Both the position numbers and the translations under genes were made by a program. 64,000 nucleotides of DNA from Candida dubliniensis CD36 (Eukaryota; Ascomycota; Pichiomycetes; Serinales; Debaryomycetaceae), in the NCBI RefSeq assembly GCF_000026945.1, contig NC_012861.1, forward strand, positions 744,001 through 808,000, given 5' to 3'. Positions 32,514 to 42,703 of the stretch are shown here, piece after piece (position 1 is the stretch's first letter; every line of letters starts with the position of its first letter). The notes under the pieces were generated by a model, which was given only the letters and a program-made list of their open reading frames with translations, did no database searches and was not told the DNA's origin.

Positions 32514-33605
32514 ATGTTGTTGAATGTTTTATCCTTTATTTGCTTAGCTATTATCACTAATGCTGCTGTGGTAAAGAAAAATGAACCAAAAGTAATCAGA
32601 ATGGATGTCAAACAAGGTGTTTCCAATTTGGTTAAAAGAGGTGATGCTACTGGAACGAGTGGGTTGACACAAAACTATTACGCGTTTACCCACCTTGAGG
32701 TAGGCTCAAATAAGGAACTCACCGAAGTTATAATTGATACTGGAAGTTGGTTGACACATATTTTTGATGTAAATATCACTTGTTCAGGCTGCCAAGGTAC
32801 TAGTGAGTACAATTCTTCCCAATCTTCCACCGTTGTCAAACTGGGCAAGAAAGGGCAATCATTTTTTGGTCCTGATGCCTATTATATCGGGGAATTGGTT
32901 AGTGATTCTATTCAAATTGGCGATTTAACTATCCCAGAAGTTCTTTTCAATGACGTTCATAATTCCAGTGGGTTTGGCTATGGTATTCTTGGTTTGGCTA
33001 AGCCATCTACCGAAAATGAAAGTGTTGCATGGGTCGCGAGAAACCATGGATTGATTAACAAAGCTGCTTACTCCATTATTATCCAAAACCTTGATGGAAG
33101 TGATGGGAATCTTATTATTGGTGGTTATGATGCTGCTAAAATTGATGGGGAAATCAACTGGACTAGCATCAAGGATTCAAATATTCATGCGTTACTTTCT
33201 CAAGTTGAGATAAATGGTGAAACTATCCCAGTAAACAGAAACTATACTTTAGACACTGGTGGTGGTAATGGATACTTACCTGAAGATGCATATAACCGAG
33301 TCGTTGCCAATTTACCCGAAGATCCAGATTTTGGGAGTGATCATAGTTATATTCGCTGTTCTCTACTTGAAGGCAAAACTTTTACCTATAATTTGAATGG
33401 AATTGACTATAAGTTTCCATTAAGATCATTATATGCCCCCGGAGAAAGTTATGGTTATTGCCATCTTGCTTTGTATAAAGGGGATGTTGCTCAATTGGGT
33501 GGAAGTATTTTCAGAAACTTATTCCTTGCTGTTGATTTAGAAGGTGATTTGTTCGGGCTTGCTAGTTTGAAAAATACCGCTGAAACTGACATAAAACTGT
33601 TCTAA
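32514..33605 (+). CDS. SAP99: Secreted aspartyl protease-like protein, paralog 1
   Basis: 363 residues from the first in-frame ATG (the frame is open further upstream but lacks an ATG). A signal peptide covers residues 1-17. A Kex2-type Lys-Arg site at 41-42 ends a short propeptide. The pepsin-family fold is indicated by DTGSW (Asp75) and DTGGG (Asp247), and four cysteines are in Sap-like disulfide positions (CSGC, then RCSLLEG and YCHLAL). The motifs are atypical: the usual DTGSSxxW is DTGSWLTHI, and the flap YGDGS segment is replaced by FFGPDAY, so proteolytic activity is uncertain. Several N-glycosylation sites are present and no GPI tail is seen. It is a tandem paralog of the next gene. 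The symbol is inferred from remembered order, and SAP98/SAP99 could be swapped. Confidence 0.85.
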   Translation: MLLNVLSFICLAIITNAAVVKKNEPKVIRMDVKQGVSNLVKRGDATGTSGLTQNYYAFTHLEVGSNKELTEVIIDTGSWLTHIFDVNITCSGCQGTSEYNSSQSSTVVKLGKKGQSFFGPDAYYIGELVSDSIQIGDLTIPEVLFNDVHNSSGFGYGILGLAKPSTENESVAWVARNHGLINKAAYSIIIQNLDGSDGNLIIGGYDAAKIDGEINWTSIKDSNIHALLSQVEINGETIPVNRNYTLDTGGGNGYLPEDAYNRVVANLPEDPDFGSDHSYIRCSLLEGKTFTYNLNGIDYKFPLRSLYAPGESYGYCHLALYKGDVAQLGGSIFRNLFLAVDLEGDLFGLASLKNTAETDIKLF

Positions 33606-34711
33606 ATGACCGGTATGTTGATTTGAATAGTTTTATAGTGTTTGATTTTCTTTCTATCTTTCTTTCTTTCTCTCTAATCTCTCTGTGTATCTTTTGTTCT
33701 GTTATGTCAGAGTGATATTATATGTTTGTTTTTTAAATTTTGCAACCTTGGAGTTTTCTACACGTTCGTACTATGAAACCAAAATATACTTGCTGTATGT
33801 ATGGCCATACTACCATTTCATAGGATTCAATACGCATTACAACCGTGATTCTTCTGCTTCAGTTGTATTTTTAAAGAAAACAAAAATGAAATATGTAGAT
33901 TAAGAGATATTGAATTTACACTTAGTTGTGAGTTGATGTCCATTTGATTTAGGGGTGGGAAAGAACTTACATTTGTTTTTTATCCACGACCATTGAATTA
34001 TAATCAACAGAAAAGGGATGTTAACAGGAGAGGAGGTACTAAAAAAATTATGAGCTTTGTACCAATCAAAATCTGTTTGATGTCAATTTATTACCATTTC
34101 CAGAGATACCAAAAATTCCCTTTGCGGTTAAGAATTTGAAAGGCATTGATACTAAACATAATTCAATGATTATGTTGCTACTACTAACCTTGGTCCACGG
34201 GGGGAAGTGCTAAAATAGAACTAATAGCAAGGGCAATGGGAAACTCCTTTATCGTTTTACTCTTATTGGTATACCATTTCTTTTAATCTATTTAATGTGG
34301 CATTAGCTAATAATTCAATAGTGAAGTTGCGAACCAAGGTTTTACTGAAAGAATACTGGACTGCTTTGACCCGACCACAATCAAGAACCAGGGATACAAA
34401 TTCAACTAGCAAACAACACAAACAGGTATCATAAACGTGTTTTACAATATATGCTGCCATGGGGAAAACTATAGCCGGTACTTATTAAGCATTACTAATG
34501 GTGAATTTCATGTTATGAAGTGGTTATAAAGAAATTCTATTGTTCAGCAGCAGGTTCTCTATTGACTTTTGGATAGATATGGGCTACCAACCATTCAATG
34601 AAGGGTTGATCAATACTCCCGCCCTCAGATTAACAAAAAGAATTATAGTGATACTGCAAAAATGCAAATTTCAGAATATGAACAACACTGCATTTTCCTT
34701 AGAACAAACTT

Positions 34712-34720
34712 CCCCCCCCC
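34712..34720. repeat. Poly-C tract in a SAP-like promoter
   Basis: Nine consecutive C followed by TCTC, 140 bp upstream of the ATG at 34861. Its position parallels the G14 tract upstream of the other paralog, but on the opposite strand. Confidence 0.85.
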
Positions 34721-34792
34721 TCTCATACAAAATACAAAGATGTTTCCCCCAAAATAATTAATATAAAAGGTGACTGAATAGTCCACTTGAAG

Positions 34793-34800
34793 TATAAATT
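34793..34800 (+). promoter_or_regulatory. TATA-like box of the second SAP-like gene
   Basis: TATAAATT 60 bp upstream of the ATG at 34861. An alternative ATATAAAA lies at about 34761. Either would place transcription start downstream of the non-ATG upstream extension. Confidence 0.45.
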
Positions 34801-34860
34801 TAACAGTTGATTAATTCGTTATTTCTAACATCTCGATCAATTAATCAAACAGAGAATAAC

Positions 34861-35958
34861 ATGATTTTCAAAATTTTAGCTTTTATTTCTTTAGCAATTA
34901 TCATTGATGCTGTTGCTGTGAAAAGCAACCCAAAAGTCATTAGTTTTGATTTTGAACCAAGATTTTCCAATCCTGTCAAAAGAGATGCTGGTACTGGTAC
35001 TGGTACTGTTGCCTCGGTCAAGGACACTTATTGGTTTTTGACTGTTAAAGTTGGGTCGAACCAAGACCCGGTAACAATTGCAGCTGATACCGGTAGTTGG
35101 TTAACACAAATCATTGATGCTAATGCCACTTGCCTGAGTTGCAAGAAATACGGTGTTTACAATTCGTCTGACTCATCAACGGTTGTCAAGCTGGGTAAAT
35201 CAGCAAAATCATTTTTTGGGCCACATGAACACTATATCGGTGAATTGGTTAGTGATTCTATCCAATTCGGGGATTTACAAGTGCCTCAAGTAACTTTTAA
35301 TGATGTTTATAATTCGAGTGGATTTAATGATGGTATTTTTGGTTTAGCAAGACCACCAACTGACAAGAATCAAAGTATTGCCTGGACTGCTAAATATCAT
35401 GGTTTAGTTGATAAAGCTGCCTATTCTATCTACTTGCAAAACCTTGATGGAACTCCAGGAGCTTTTACTATTGGAGGTTATGATGCTGCTAAAATTGATG
35501 GTGATATCTCTTGGACAAGTATTAAAAATGCTAATATTCAAGCACTTCTTGGTCATGTTGAAATTGGTGGAGAAATTATTCCCATTAATAGAAACTACAC
35601 TATGGATACCGGTGGTGGTTATGGTTACTTACCACAAGAAGCATTTAATAAAGTACTTGCTCATTTACCTGATGATCCAAAATACGGAAAGAGTCATTGG
35701 CAAGTCAGTTGTTCATTACTTGAAGGCAAAAATTTTACCTATAATTTGAATGGTGTTGATTATACATTCCCGTTAAGAACTCTATATGTTCCTAGTGAAA
35801 ATACTGATCATTGTTACATTGCTTTACGTAACGGAACCACTGCCCAATTAGGTTCATATGTGTTTAGAAATTTATTCTTTGCAGTTGATTTTGAAGAAGA
35901 CTTGATTGGACTTGCAAAATTGAAGAATACCACCGAAACAAATATCAGACCATTTTAG
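34861..35958 (+). CDS. SAP98: Secreted aspartyl protease-like protein, paralog 2
   Basis: 365 residues from the first in-frame ATG, with a signal peptide (about 1-17) and a Lys-Arg processing site at 40-41. It is closely similar to paralog 1 along its length. Shared segments include VVKLGK, YIGELVSDSIQ, the AAKIDG...SWTSIK region and CSLLEGK. Putative catalytic aspartates are Asp76 (DTGSW) and Asp249 (DTGGG). As in paralog 1, the canonical flap motif YGDG is missing (FFGPHEHY occupies its place). The four cysteines are kept, so the fold is probably intact. A short Gly-Thr repeat follows the processing site (GTGTGT). The pair arose by tandem duplication. Whether either cleaves peptides is an open question. 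Confidence 0.85.
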   Translation: MIFKILAFISLAIIIDAVAVKSNPKVISFDFEPRFSNPVKRDAGTGTGTVASVKDTYWFLTVKVGSNQDPVTIAADTGSWLTQIIDANATCLSCKKYGVYNSSDSSTVVKLGKSAKSFFGPHEHYIGELVSDSIQFGDLQVPQVTFNDVYNSSGFNDGIFGLARPPTDKNQSIAWTAKYHGLVDKAAYSIYLQNLDGTPGAFTIGGYDAAKIDGDISWTSIKNANIQALLGHVEIGGEIIPINRNYTMDTGGGYGYLPQEAFNKVLAHLPDDPKYGKSHWQVSCSLLEGKNFTYNLNGVDYTFPLRTLYVPSENTDHCYIALRNGTTAQLGSYVFRNLFFAVDFEEDLIGLAKLKNTTETNIRPF

Positions 35959-36221
35959 GTGGTTTCCTTTGATGATATCTATCTATATTTTTTTTTTAGA
36001 CTAATTTTCTTATTTCCTAGGTTAGTGTTCAAATTGAATGTTTTTATTTCCAAAAGATAAATCTCTCTCTATATATATATATATGCCATGAATAATCTTA
36101 GAAGAGTTGGTTGCAAAACAACAAAATTTTCGAATAGCTCTCTCTATAACTGGTTTATTTATCTAATGGAAGTATAAATATACAATACATACATCTATCA
36201 GTTATTGTTGTTCCTTTCTAT

Positions 36222-38744
36222 TTAGTTAATCCCGTTAACAATTTCATTTCTATTTAATGGATCATCATTATCACCATAACCATCACTATTGTTGTCATCA
36301 CTATTTTGTTTTTCTTGCTTTTCTCCAAGCAAAAGTTTGATTTCTTTTAATTTATCAATATAATTATAATTCGATTGAAATGAATTAAATTTAAATAAAT
36401 CTTGACTCAAATCTTGTATTAACCCCTTTTTCAAAATCACTTGGGATTGTTGATCTTCCTGTTGCTGTTGTAATTCCTTTTCAGTGAAAAACAATGATTT
36501 GGCTGATCTCCCATTAAAATAATGAACCAATTCATCCTGATGGAATAATGTGACGTTACTGGTAATCAAATAACTGATTAATTCAGATTGATTTTCCAAT
36601 AAATATTGAGAATATTCCTCATCACTTAAATCAATAGTAATGATACTAATTGTTTTCTTGGGAGATTCGTTTTGTTGCTGTTGTTGCTGTTGTTCTTGTT
36701 GCTGTTCTTTCTCTTCCTTTGCGGCAACAAAATTAATAATTGGTTTTTTTTTAACCCAAATTCTTAACTTGGGTAAAAATACAAACCCATTATAATCTTT
36801 ATTATTGATGGATTTTTCATTATATTCAGTTTTTAAAATAGATTCAAATTCATTTGGGATATAACCAAATTCCCCTTCGACCAAACTTAATCTAATGGGG
36901 GACAACTCTTCTAATCGAGTGAAATGATTATTTCGACAATTATAAACTTGTAAAAATTCATTTCTTGTTAATTCACTAATAGTTGCATCACGACTATTTT
37001 CTCGAGCCAATTCACCATTATTAGGACTCGAATGTAATAATTTATTAAATCTTGCTGGTGCCTTAGTATTACTCAATGCCAATCCGGTAATATCAATGTA
37101 TAATCCAGTATCCATATCAATGAAACGAGCATCAATGTTATTATTCCCGTTACCACGAGTTCTTTGTGATATAATACTGGAACAATCCAAAAAATATCTA
37201 CCTAATCGAATATTATTTATATCATGACCAAAATCAACAATCACCGATTGGTTCAAATGTCTTGATAACTTGTGTAAATCCATTATTGGCATTTGTACAT
37301 CTATATCACTATCCCAAGGGAATTGTAATCCATTCCAATACCATGACAACAATGAGCCATGAGCAATCCAAGTGTTTAATCCAAATTGATTAGTCAATCG
37401 AAACCATGATTTGATCAATTGATTGATCGAGACAGTTAATTGAGGGGTATTATTGATTATCCCATTCATAAATCGCCAATCATAATGTCCTCCAAGAGCA
37501 AAATTTGCTTCTCGAGTAAGTATATTTGCTTCATGGAAATATTTTTCAGGGTTTTCATACAGTAATGAAAATTTCAATGTATTTAAATAATTAGTATCAG
37601 TTTGATTAAGTGGTTGTGCTTGTGATTGTTGTTCCATTGACATTATTATCGCGGGTGTGTTATCAACGAATGAATCGTGTGATAAATGCTTTTCATAAGT
37701 CAAAGTAGTTAATTTTTCTGGTTTATTACTGTTTATCAATTTGTTTAATTCTTGTTTTAGATCAATGGTAATCCCCAGTTTAAATATTTGATTAGTATTT
37801 GATATCTTATTTCGAGTTTGTTGATTAACAGGCATTTGATACATCATTTGCAAACCCTGTTGTTCTTGATCAGTGGTTGGCAATAGCATTGTTAATGTCG
37901 AGGGGTTTTTCATAAATTCATAAACATAAGCTTTACCCAATATTGGACGATATTTCTTAGCATTTCTTCCTGGGAAATTGAAAATATGAAATCCTATTGA
38001 TATTGGAGAATTTTGTTGCTTAATTTCTTTCAATTGTTCAATAACATACGAATCATATTTTGAATACAGTTCTTGATCATTTAGTATGGTATCAATCTGG
38101 TCATCATCAATACAATACTGCTGTGTTGGAAGTAACATATTTTTCTGGTTGATTCGAGGGTTCTTTTTAGTGGCATCAAAATCTTTACAATTTAGTCTCT
38201 CCTGTTGATTGTTGTCTAAATTATTAGTATTATGAAATAATTGATTTTCCAATGGTGACATATCAACAAAATCACTCCAGTGGAAACTAGGTAATTCTAG
38301 AACTCTATTGTCTTGTTCATTAACGTATTTCAAAAGCAAGCCCAATGTGAATCTTGGATCAAATGGTTGATAGGCCAAAGGTATATCATTAGGAATATCA
38401 ATGATGTCAAATTGACTAGCTTTTGTTGTTGTTGAATCGAGCTGATCATATAATGCATTGCTTGATTTATCTTTATCAACAGCCGTCGCCACTTCATTGT
38501 GGAATGAGATTTCTTTTTCATGATTCATAGATAATGCAAATGCAGCATCATTACTTAAACTCCACGAGCTAAATAGTGATGATGGGGAATCAGGTTGATA
38601 TTTTATTAGTAGCTGTTTGATACTATCAATATACTTATTACCAATGACATAATCATCTATTGGGGTGAACTGAAATAGTGATAACACAATCAAATTGAAC
38701 ACAACAATTGAAACAACCAACAATACTCCTCGAGATCTTCTCAT
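36222..38744 (-). CDS. MNN4/LicD-family mannosylphosphate transfer protein
   Basis: 840 residues with type II topology: a short basic N-terminus (MRRSRG), one membrane anchor at about 7-24, then a large lumenal region. The LicD/Mnn4 signature is present near residues 460-490 (WIAHGSLLSWYWNG and FPWDSDIDVQMP), containing the DxD-type acidic motif of this nucleotidyltransferase-like fold. Further family segments are RFIDMDTGLYIDITGLAL and the NCRNNHFTRLEELSP region. Mnn4 proteins promote mannosylphosphate addition to cell-wall mannan in the Golgi. A Gln-rich repeat (EQQQEQQQQQQQ) lies near residue 690 and another near 755. It is paralogous to the gene at 45097. Both face outward from NTA1. Confidence 0.88.
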   Translation of the reverse strand: MRRSRGVLLVVSIVVFNLIVLSLFQFTPIDDYVIGNKYIDSIKQLLIKYQPDSPSSLFSSWSLSNDAAFALSMNHEKEISFHNEVATAVDKDKSSNALYDQLDSTTTKASQFDIIDIPNDIPLAYQPFDPRFTLGLLLKYVNEQDNRVLELPSFHWSDFVDMSPLENQLFHNTNNLDNNQQERLNCKDFDATKKNPRINQKNMLLPTQQYCIDDDQIDTILNDQELYSKYDSYVIEQLKEIKQQNSPISIGFHIFNFPGRNAKKYRPILGKAYVYEFMKNPSTLTMLLPTTDQEQQGLQMMYQMPVNQQTRNKISNTNQIFKLGITIDLKQELNKLINSNKPEKLTTLTYEKHLSHDSFVDNTPAIIMSMEQQSQAQPLNQTDTNYLNTLKFSLLYENPEKYFHEANILTREANFALGGHYDWRFMNGIINNTPQLTVSINQLIKSWFRLTNQFGLNTWIAHGSLLSWYWNGLQFPWDSDIDVQMPIMDLHKLSRHLNQSVIVDFGHDINNIRLGRYFLDCSSIISQRTRGNGNNNIDARFIDMDTGLYIDITGLALSNTKAPARFNKLLHSSPNNGELARENSRDATISELTRNEFLQVYNCRNNHFTRLEELSPIRLSLVEGEFGYIPNEFESILKTEYNEKSINNKDYNGFVFLPKLRIWVKKKPIINFVAAKEEKEQQQEQQQQQQQNESPKKTISIITIDLSDEEYSQYLLENQSELISYLITSNVTLFHQDELVHYFNGRSAKSLFFTEKELQQQQEDQQSQVILKKGLIQDLSQDLFKFNSFQSNYNYIDKLKEIKLLLGEKQEKQNSDDNNSDGYGDNDDPLNRNEIVNGIN

Positions 38745-39182
38745 AATGAGTATATTCTAATGTATAAGAAGTTTAGGTAAGTAAGTATTACTTCAAGTTA
38801 GGAAAAAAGAAAAAAAAAAAAAGGACCTAAGCAGATTCAAATCTGATATAAATCGAGATCCGTTGAAATAATATATAATATGTGATCTCAAGACACTTGC
38901 TAGTTATTGGGAAAGGAAAAAAAAAAAAATTTTAACTTTTGTACCTTTATCCTGTATATAATAAACTTTCTTTCTTTTTTCCTTTGTTCCCGAATTTCAC
39001 CCGAATTTTTCTTTGTAGTATTTTAACAGTGTGATTCTATAATCTGATCGGGGATTATATTTGTTGCCAAGAAAAAAAAAAAACGAACAACTGGAACAAT
39101 GATTTAATAATTAGCAAGAAGTAAATATTTGGTACCTTATTTATAGCAGTTTTTGATTTGATTTCTGGATTCAATAAAGATC

Positions 39183-39210
39183 AAAAAAAAAAAAAAAAAA
39201 AAAAAAAAAA
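39183..39210. repeat. Poly-A tract (28 nt)
   Basis: Uninterrupted run of 28 A about 440 bp upstream of the MNN4-like ATG (minus strand). Confidence 0.9.
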
Positions 39211-39668
39211 GGAGGAAGTTGTAACAATATTGAGTAATGAGAAGTGTACTAAAATTTTCTGTTTTAAGAGTCCAATAGGGAATTCGTGAATGAATCGAGA
39301 ATATTCAAGTTTTGGAGTGAAAAGAGATTTCACTAGAAGACTAATCCTATGACGTCGTGTGAGGATTATATAAATGTGTTCTTTTCTTTTCTTTTTTCTG
39401 TTACTGGCTCTAGACGTAATAGCAATGAAAAAAAGCTTTTGATTGGATGAAATGAAATATAATTATTGGATCTAGATCAATCAAATTGAAAAGGAGGTAA
39501 TGACAAAAAACTCTTTGTTTTGTTCACAAAAATTTTCAAGATGCAAAATGGGTGGCGGTACATATATATTTATAATATTCTACAGAATGGATACTCTGTA
39601 GTTATTGGTCTTCTGAAATTGTCACAGATTGGGCAATTCAATCAATAAACAAATTTGAAGCCTCCCCT

Positions 39669-39683
39669 CCCCCCCCCCCCCCC
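39669..39683. repeat. Poly-C tract (15 nt)
   Basis: Fifteen C followed directly by seven A. It is one of three notable G/C homopolymers between 32 and 40 kb. Confidence 0.9.
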
Positions 39684-41596
39684 AAAAAAACATAAAACAT
39701 AAAATTAAATTCCCTGTGTCAAAACAAAATAGTTTAGTTACAAAAATGAGGAAATTCTTTTTTTCAGTTTTTAGTTGTTGCTTTTTGGGAAATTATAAAA
39801 TAGCATACACCCATTCAATGAAATTGTGCACAGTAACAAGTTTTTTTTTTTTTTTTTGCCGTTTAAGGAACAAAGTTAAGGGTGGTGATTTATCTATTGT
39901 TTGATACCTTTTGTGTTCAGAGATTGAATCATCATCATCGTTATGATAAGAGTACCACCAGTTTATGGTTTTATAACACAAATAAGTAAACTTAAAATTT
40001 TCCAGAAACGAGGCGAAGTCAAAGATGAACAATGAAAAGATTATCGTTTGCAACTCTTATTCTCACACGTCCCTTACATCTCTTCCCCATCCTGTGTTTT
40101 CGGTGCCACTACCACCACCACCACCACCATCTCCTTTGTTGGCCTTTTTTTTTCAATACTACAACACGCAAGTACAGGAACAAACTTGTCTATCACATAA
40201 TTATGAACTGATTCTAAAAAAAAAAAAAAGAAATGGTGTGATGATACAAAAGCTAGACAATACATTTTTCAACACCCTTGCATTTGCCATTGCTGATGTT
40301 ATTATTCTACTTCGACAAAGAAAATTCAGCTCTTTTTAAGCCTTGTCAATTGATTCATTTATTGTCACGGTCATTGTTAGAGAAAATCCCACACGAGACC
40401 CAGCTCACAAATACATATGCACATCAAACATAATATCAATAACAGAAGAAGAAGAAGCATACCCCGCCTCAGTAACAAAATCTATACATTATGTAGCTAT
40501 CGGTTGTACTTTCTTATTTATGATACGTTATTATTATTATTGGTGAGTGAAGCTGTTTTTCATTTGCCGGGTTTGTGGTTTCGATTGCTTTGTTACAATA
40601 ACTTAGATAATACAAGGGCTTCAAACTCATACATACTATGACAAAGTAACCATCTCTTTGCTACATTGGAGAAAGAAAATTCATCTTTTATTATAAATTG
40701 GAACTTACCGGTTCATCAAGCTGAAGAGTAAATACCATAGTTTAGTTACTGCTAATATTGCTCAATTCAAGAAAATTTCATATTTAAGCCACCTTTATTA
40801 TTTGTAATAATAATATCAATTCGTATGGTTGTATAATTCAAGATTAGATCTGATTGGCCGTGTTATCATAAGGCATACATTAATTTTTAGTTTAGGACTT
40901 AAAAAAAGGAAAGATGCAATCTGCCTTTTAGAAACAACAATAACAACAAGGCTTTTTTTTAAAAAAACCCTCAAATCAATCTTTTATTAAAACTAATACG
41001 AATACGAAATACTAAAAAAAAAAAAAAGAGCAATCGACAATGATAAAGATATAAAAGAAGATGATGGCTTGTACTAATTTCAATTACGAATGACCTCTGC
41101 TAGTTTGTTTTGAACACAGATAAGGAAAAAAAAAAAAAAAAAAAAAACAGAAGCATTATAAGGTTCAAACCCTCAAAGTGATATGAGAAACCGGAAATCA
41201 GACCAAGTGTTGATTTTGCGGATTTATGCCAGGTTATAATGGAGTGGATTAGGCCAAACTCTTTAAACCACCCACATACCACTTTATACTTATTCTTTTT
41301 TTATACATACAATTTAGTAAATTTGAGTAGTAAAGTTCTCTTCTCCAAATCAGCTTTCGAACAAATGTTAGCCTTTATTATGGATGATGTTGTAATACGT
41401 GTTGGAAATACTTTGTTAATGATTTGGTAACTGCACGCAAAAGAGAGCTAGTAAAAAAAAAAAAACATCAGCCAAACCCTCCCAACCACCACAGAACAGA
41501 TATTGATTCGAAGATTTGAACCAACTCCAATAAATTAAGAAATAGAACACTCCCCTGTAACTTCAATTAATAGATTGACAATTACAAATACCTACA

Positions 41597-42703
41597 ATGA
41601 AGTTAAAAGTAGCATTATTACAGTTGAATCCAAGAATTGGAAAGATCAATGAGAATATTTCCAATGTTTATAAATTATTATCATCATCGACCCAACAACA
41701 GACTACAATTACAACAACAAAACAACAATTGAATAATAAATTTGATTTAATAGTATTACCAGAATTAGCCATTACAGGATATAATTTTCCTAATAGTACC
41801 GCCATCAAACCATATTTAGAATCAATTGATAAATTTGGTCCATCATTAAATTTAGGACGTGAATTAAGTATTAAATATCAATCTATGTTAGTCATAGGAT
41901 ATCCGGAATTTTCTCATGGTGATAATAAAATTTATAATAGTTGTGCTGTTTTCAATCGATGTGGTCAATTGATTTATAATTACCGGAAAACTTTTCTTTA
42001 TGAAACTGATGAAATTTGGGGATGTAATGAAAATCCCATTAAGGGGTTCCCGTCAATAGAATTAGATTTTTCCCTTAACAACAACAACAACAACAACAAC
42101 AATAAAAAAAAAATTGACAAAAATGTCAATGAGAATTCTAAATCAACCCTGTTGTTGATTACTACAAATATTGGTATATGTATGGATCTAAATCCTTATA
42201 AATTTGAAGCTCCATTTAATAAATTTGAATTCAGTATGAGTTCATATTCTCAACGAGCAAAATTATTAATTTGTCCTATGGCATGGTTAAATCCAAGTTC
42301 ACCATCGATTCTTGATAAAGAAGAATTTGATAAATCAGATAAATTGGAATTAGCTCAAGAATTAGAATTAGAATTGAAAAATCTGGATTTTGTTGAACCA
42401 AATTGGTCCACAATAAACTATTGGATATTAAGATTTTTCCCTTATCTATCTCATAAATATAGTATCATGCCTAAATGGTTCAACAAAATCAAAGATAATA
42501 ATGATGAAAAAATAACGGTTATATGTTGTAATCGAGTTGGAGTCGAAGAGGATGTGGTATATGCTGGAAGTAGTTGTATTTTGCAATTTAATAATCATGA
42601 TAAATATAATGATGCTACTGATTTAACCAATAAAAGTGTTGAATTAATTGGTAATTTGGATCAAATTAATGAAGGGATATTGATTAAAGAAATTGATATT
42701 TAA
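41597..42703 (+). CDS. NTA1: Protein N-terminal Asn/Gln amidase
   Basis: 368 residues of the nitrilase (carbon-nitrogen hydrolase) superfamily. The Glu-Lys-Cys catalytic triad is visible: Glu56 in VLPELAITGYNFPN, Lys131 in NYRKTFLYETD and Cys195 in IGICMDLNPY. The combination ELAITGYNF and CMDLNPYKFEAPF is typical of yeast Nta1, which deamidates N-terminal Asn and Gln to create Arg/N-degron substrates. Yeast Nta1 has 457 residues, so this form is shorter. Two low-complexity inserts (a Gln/Thr-rich one near 36-50 and an Asn repeat encoded by AAC units near 161-171) lie in surface loops. It sits between two divergently pointing MNN4-like paralogs with no evident functional link. Confidence 0.88.
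   Translation: MKLKVALLQLNPRIGKINENISNVYKLLSSSTQQQTTITTTKQQLNNKFDLIVLPELAITGYNFPNSTAIKPYLESIDKFGPSLNLGRELSIKYQSMLVIGYPEFSHGDNKIYNSCAVFNRCGQLIYNYRKTFLYETDEIWGCNENPIKGFPSIELDFSLNNNNNNNNNKKKIDKNVNENSKSTLLLITTNIGICMDLNPYKFEAPFNKFEFSMSSYSQRAKLLICPMAWLNPSSPSILDKEEFDKSDKLELAQELELELKNLDFVEPNWSTINYWILRFFPYLSHKYSIMPKWFNKIKDNNDEKITVICCNRVGVEEDVVYAGSSCILQFNNHDKYNDATDLTNKSVELIGNLDQINEGILIKEIDI

Larger units (their letters stand above)
33606..34860. other. Intergenic region between the SAP-like paralogs
   Basis: 1.25 kb. Pyrimidine-rich sequence follows the first gene (near 33650-33690). Near the right end are a C9 tract (34712-34720) and TATA-like elements. No gene is recognised. Confidence 0.5.
38745..41596. 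other. Divergent intergenic region with long homopolymers
   Basis: 2.85 kb between the MNN4-like gene and NTA1. It contains A28 (39183-39210), C15 followed by A7 (39669-39690), T17 near 39841-39857 and an A-run near 41127-41147. Reading frames are short and low complexity. No RNA or repeat family is recognised. Confidence 0.5.

Noticed and set aside
34807..34860. N-terminal extension of the second SAP-like gene by 18 codons
   Set aside because: It also starts with TTG, lies almost on top of a TATA-like element, and would bury the signal peptide.
40025..40339. 104-codon plus-strand frame with a Pro run
   Set aside because: Low complexity (CCA repeat and A-runs), in the middle of a divergent intergenic gap, with overlapping frames on both strands.
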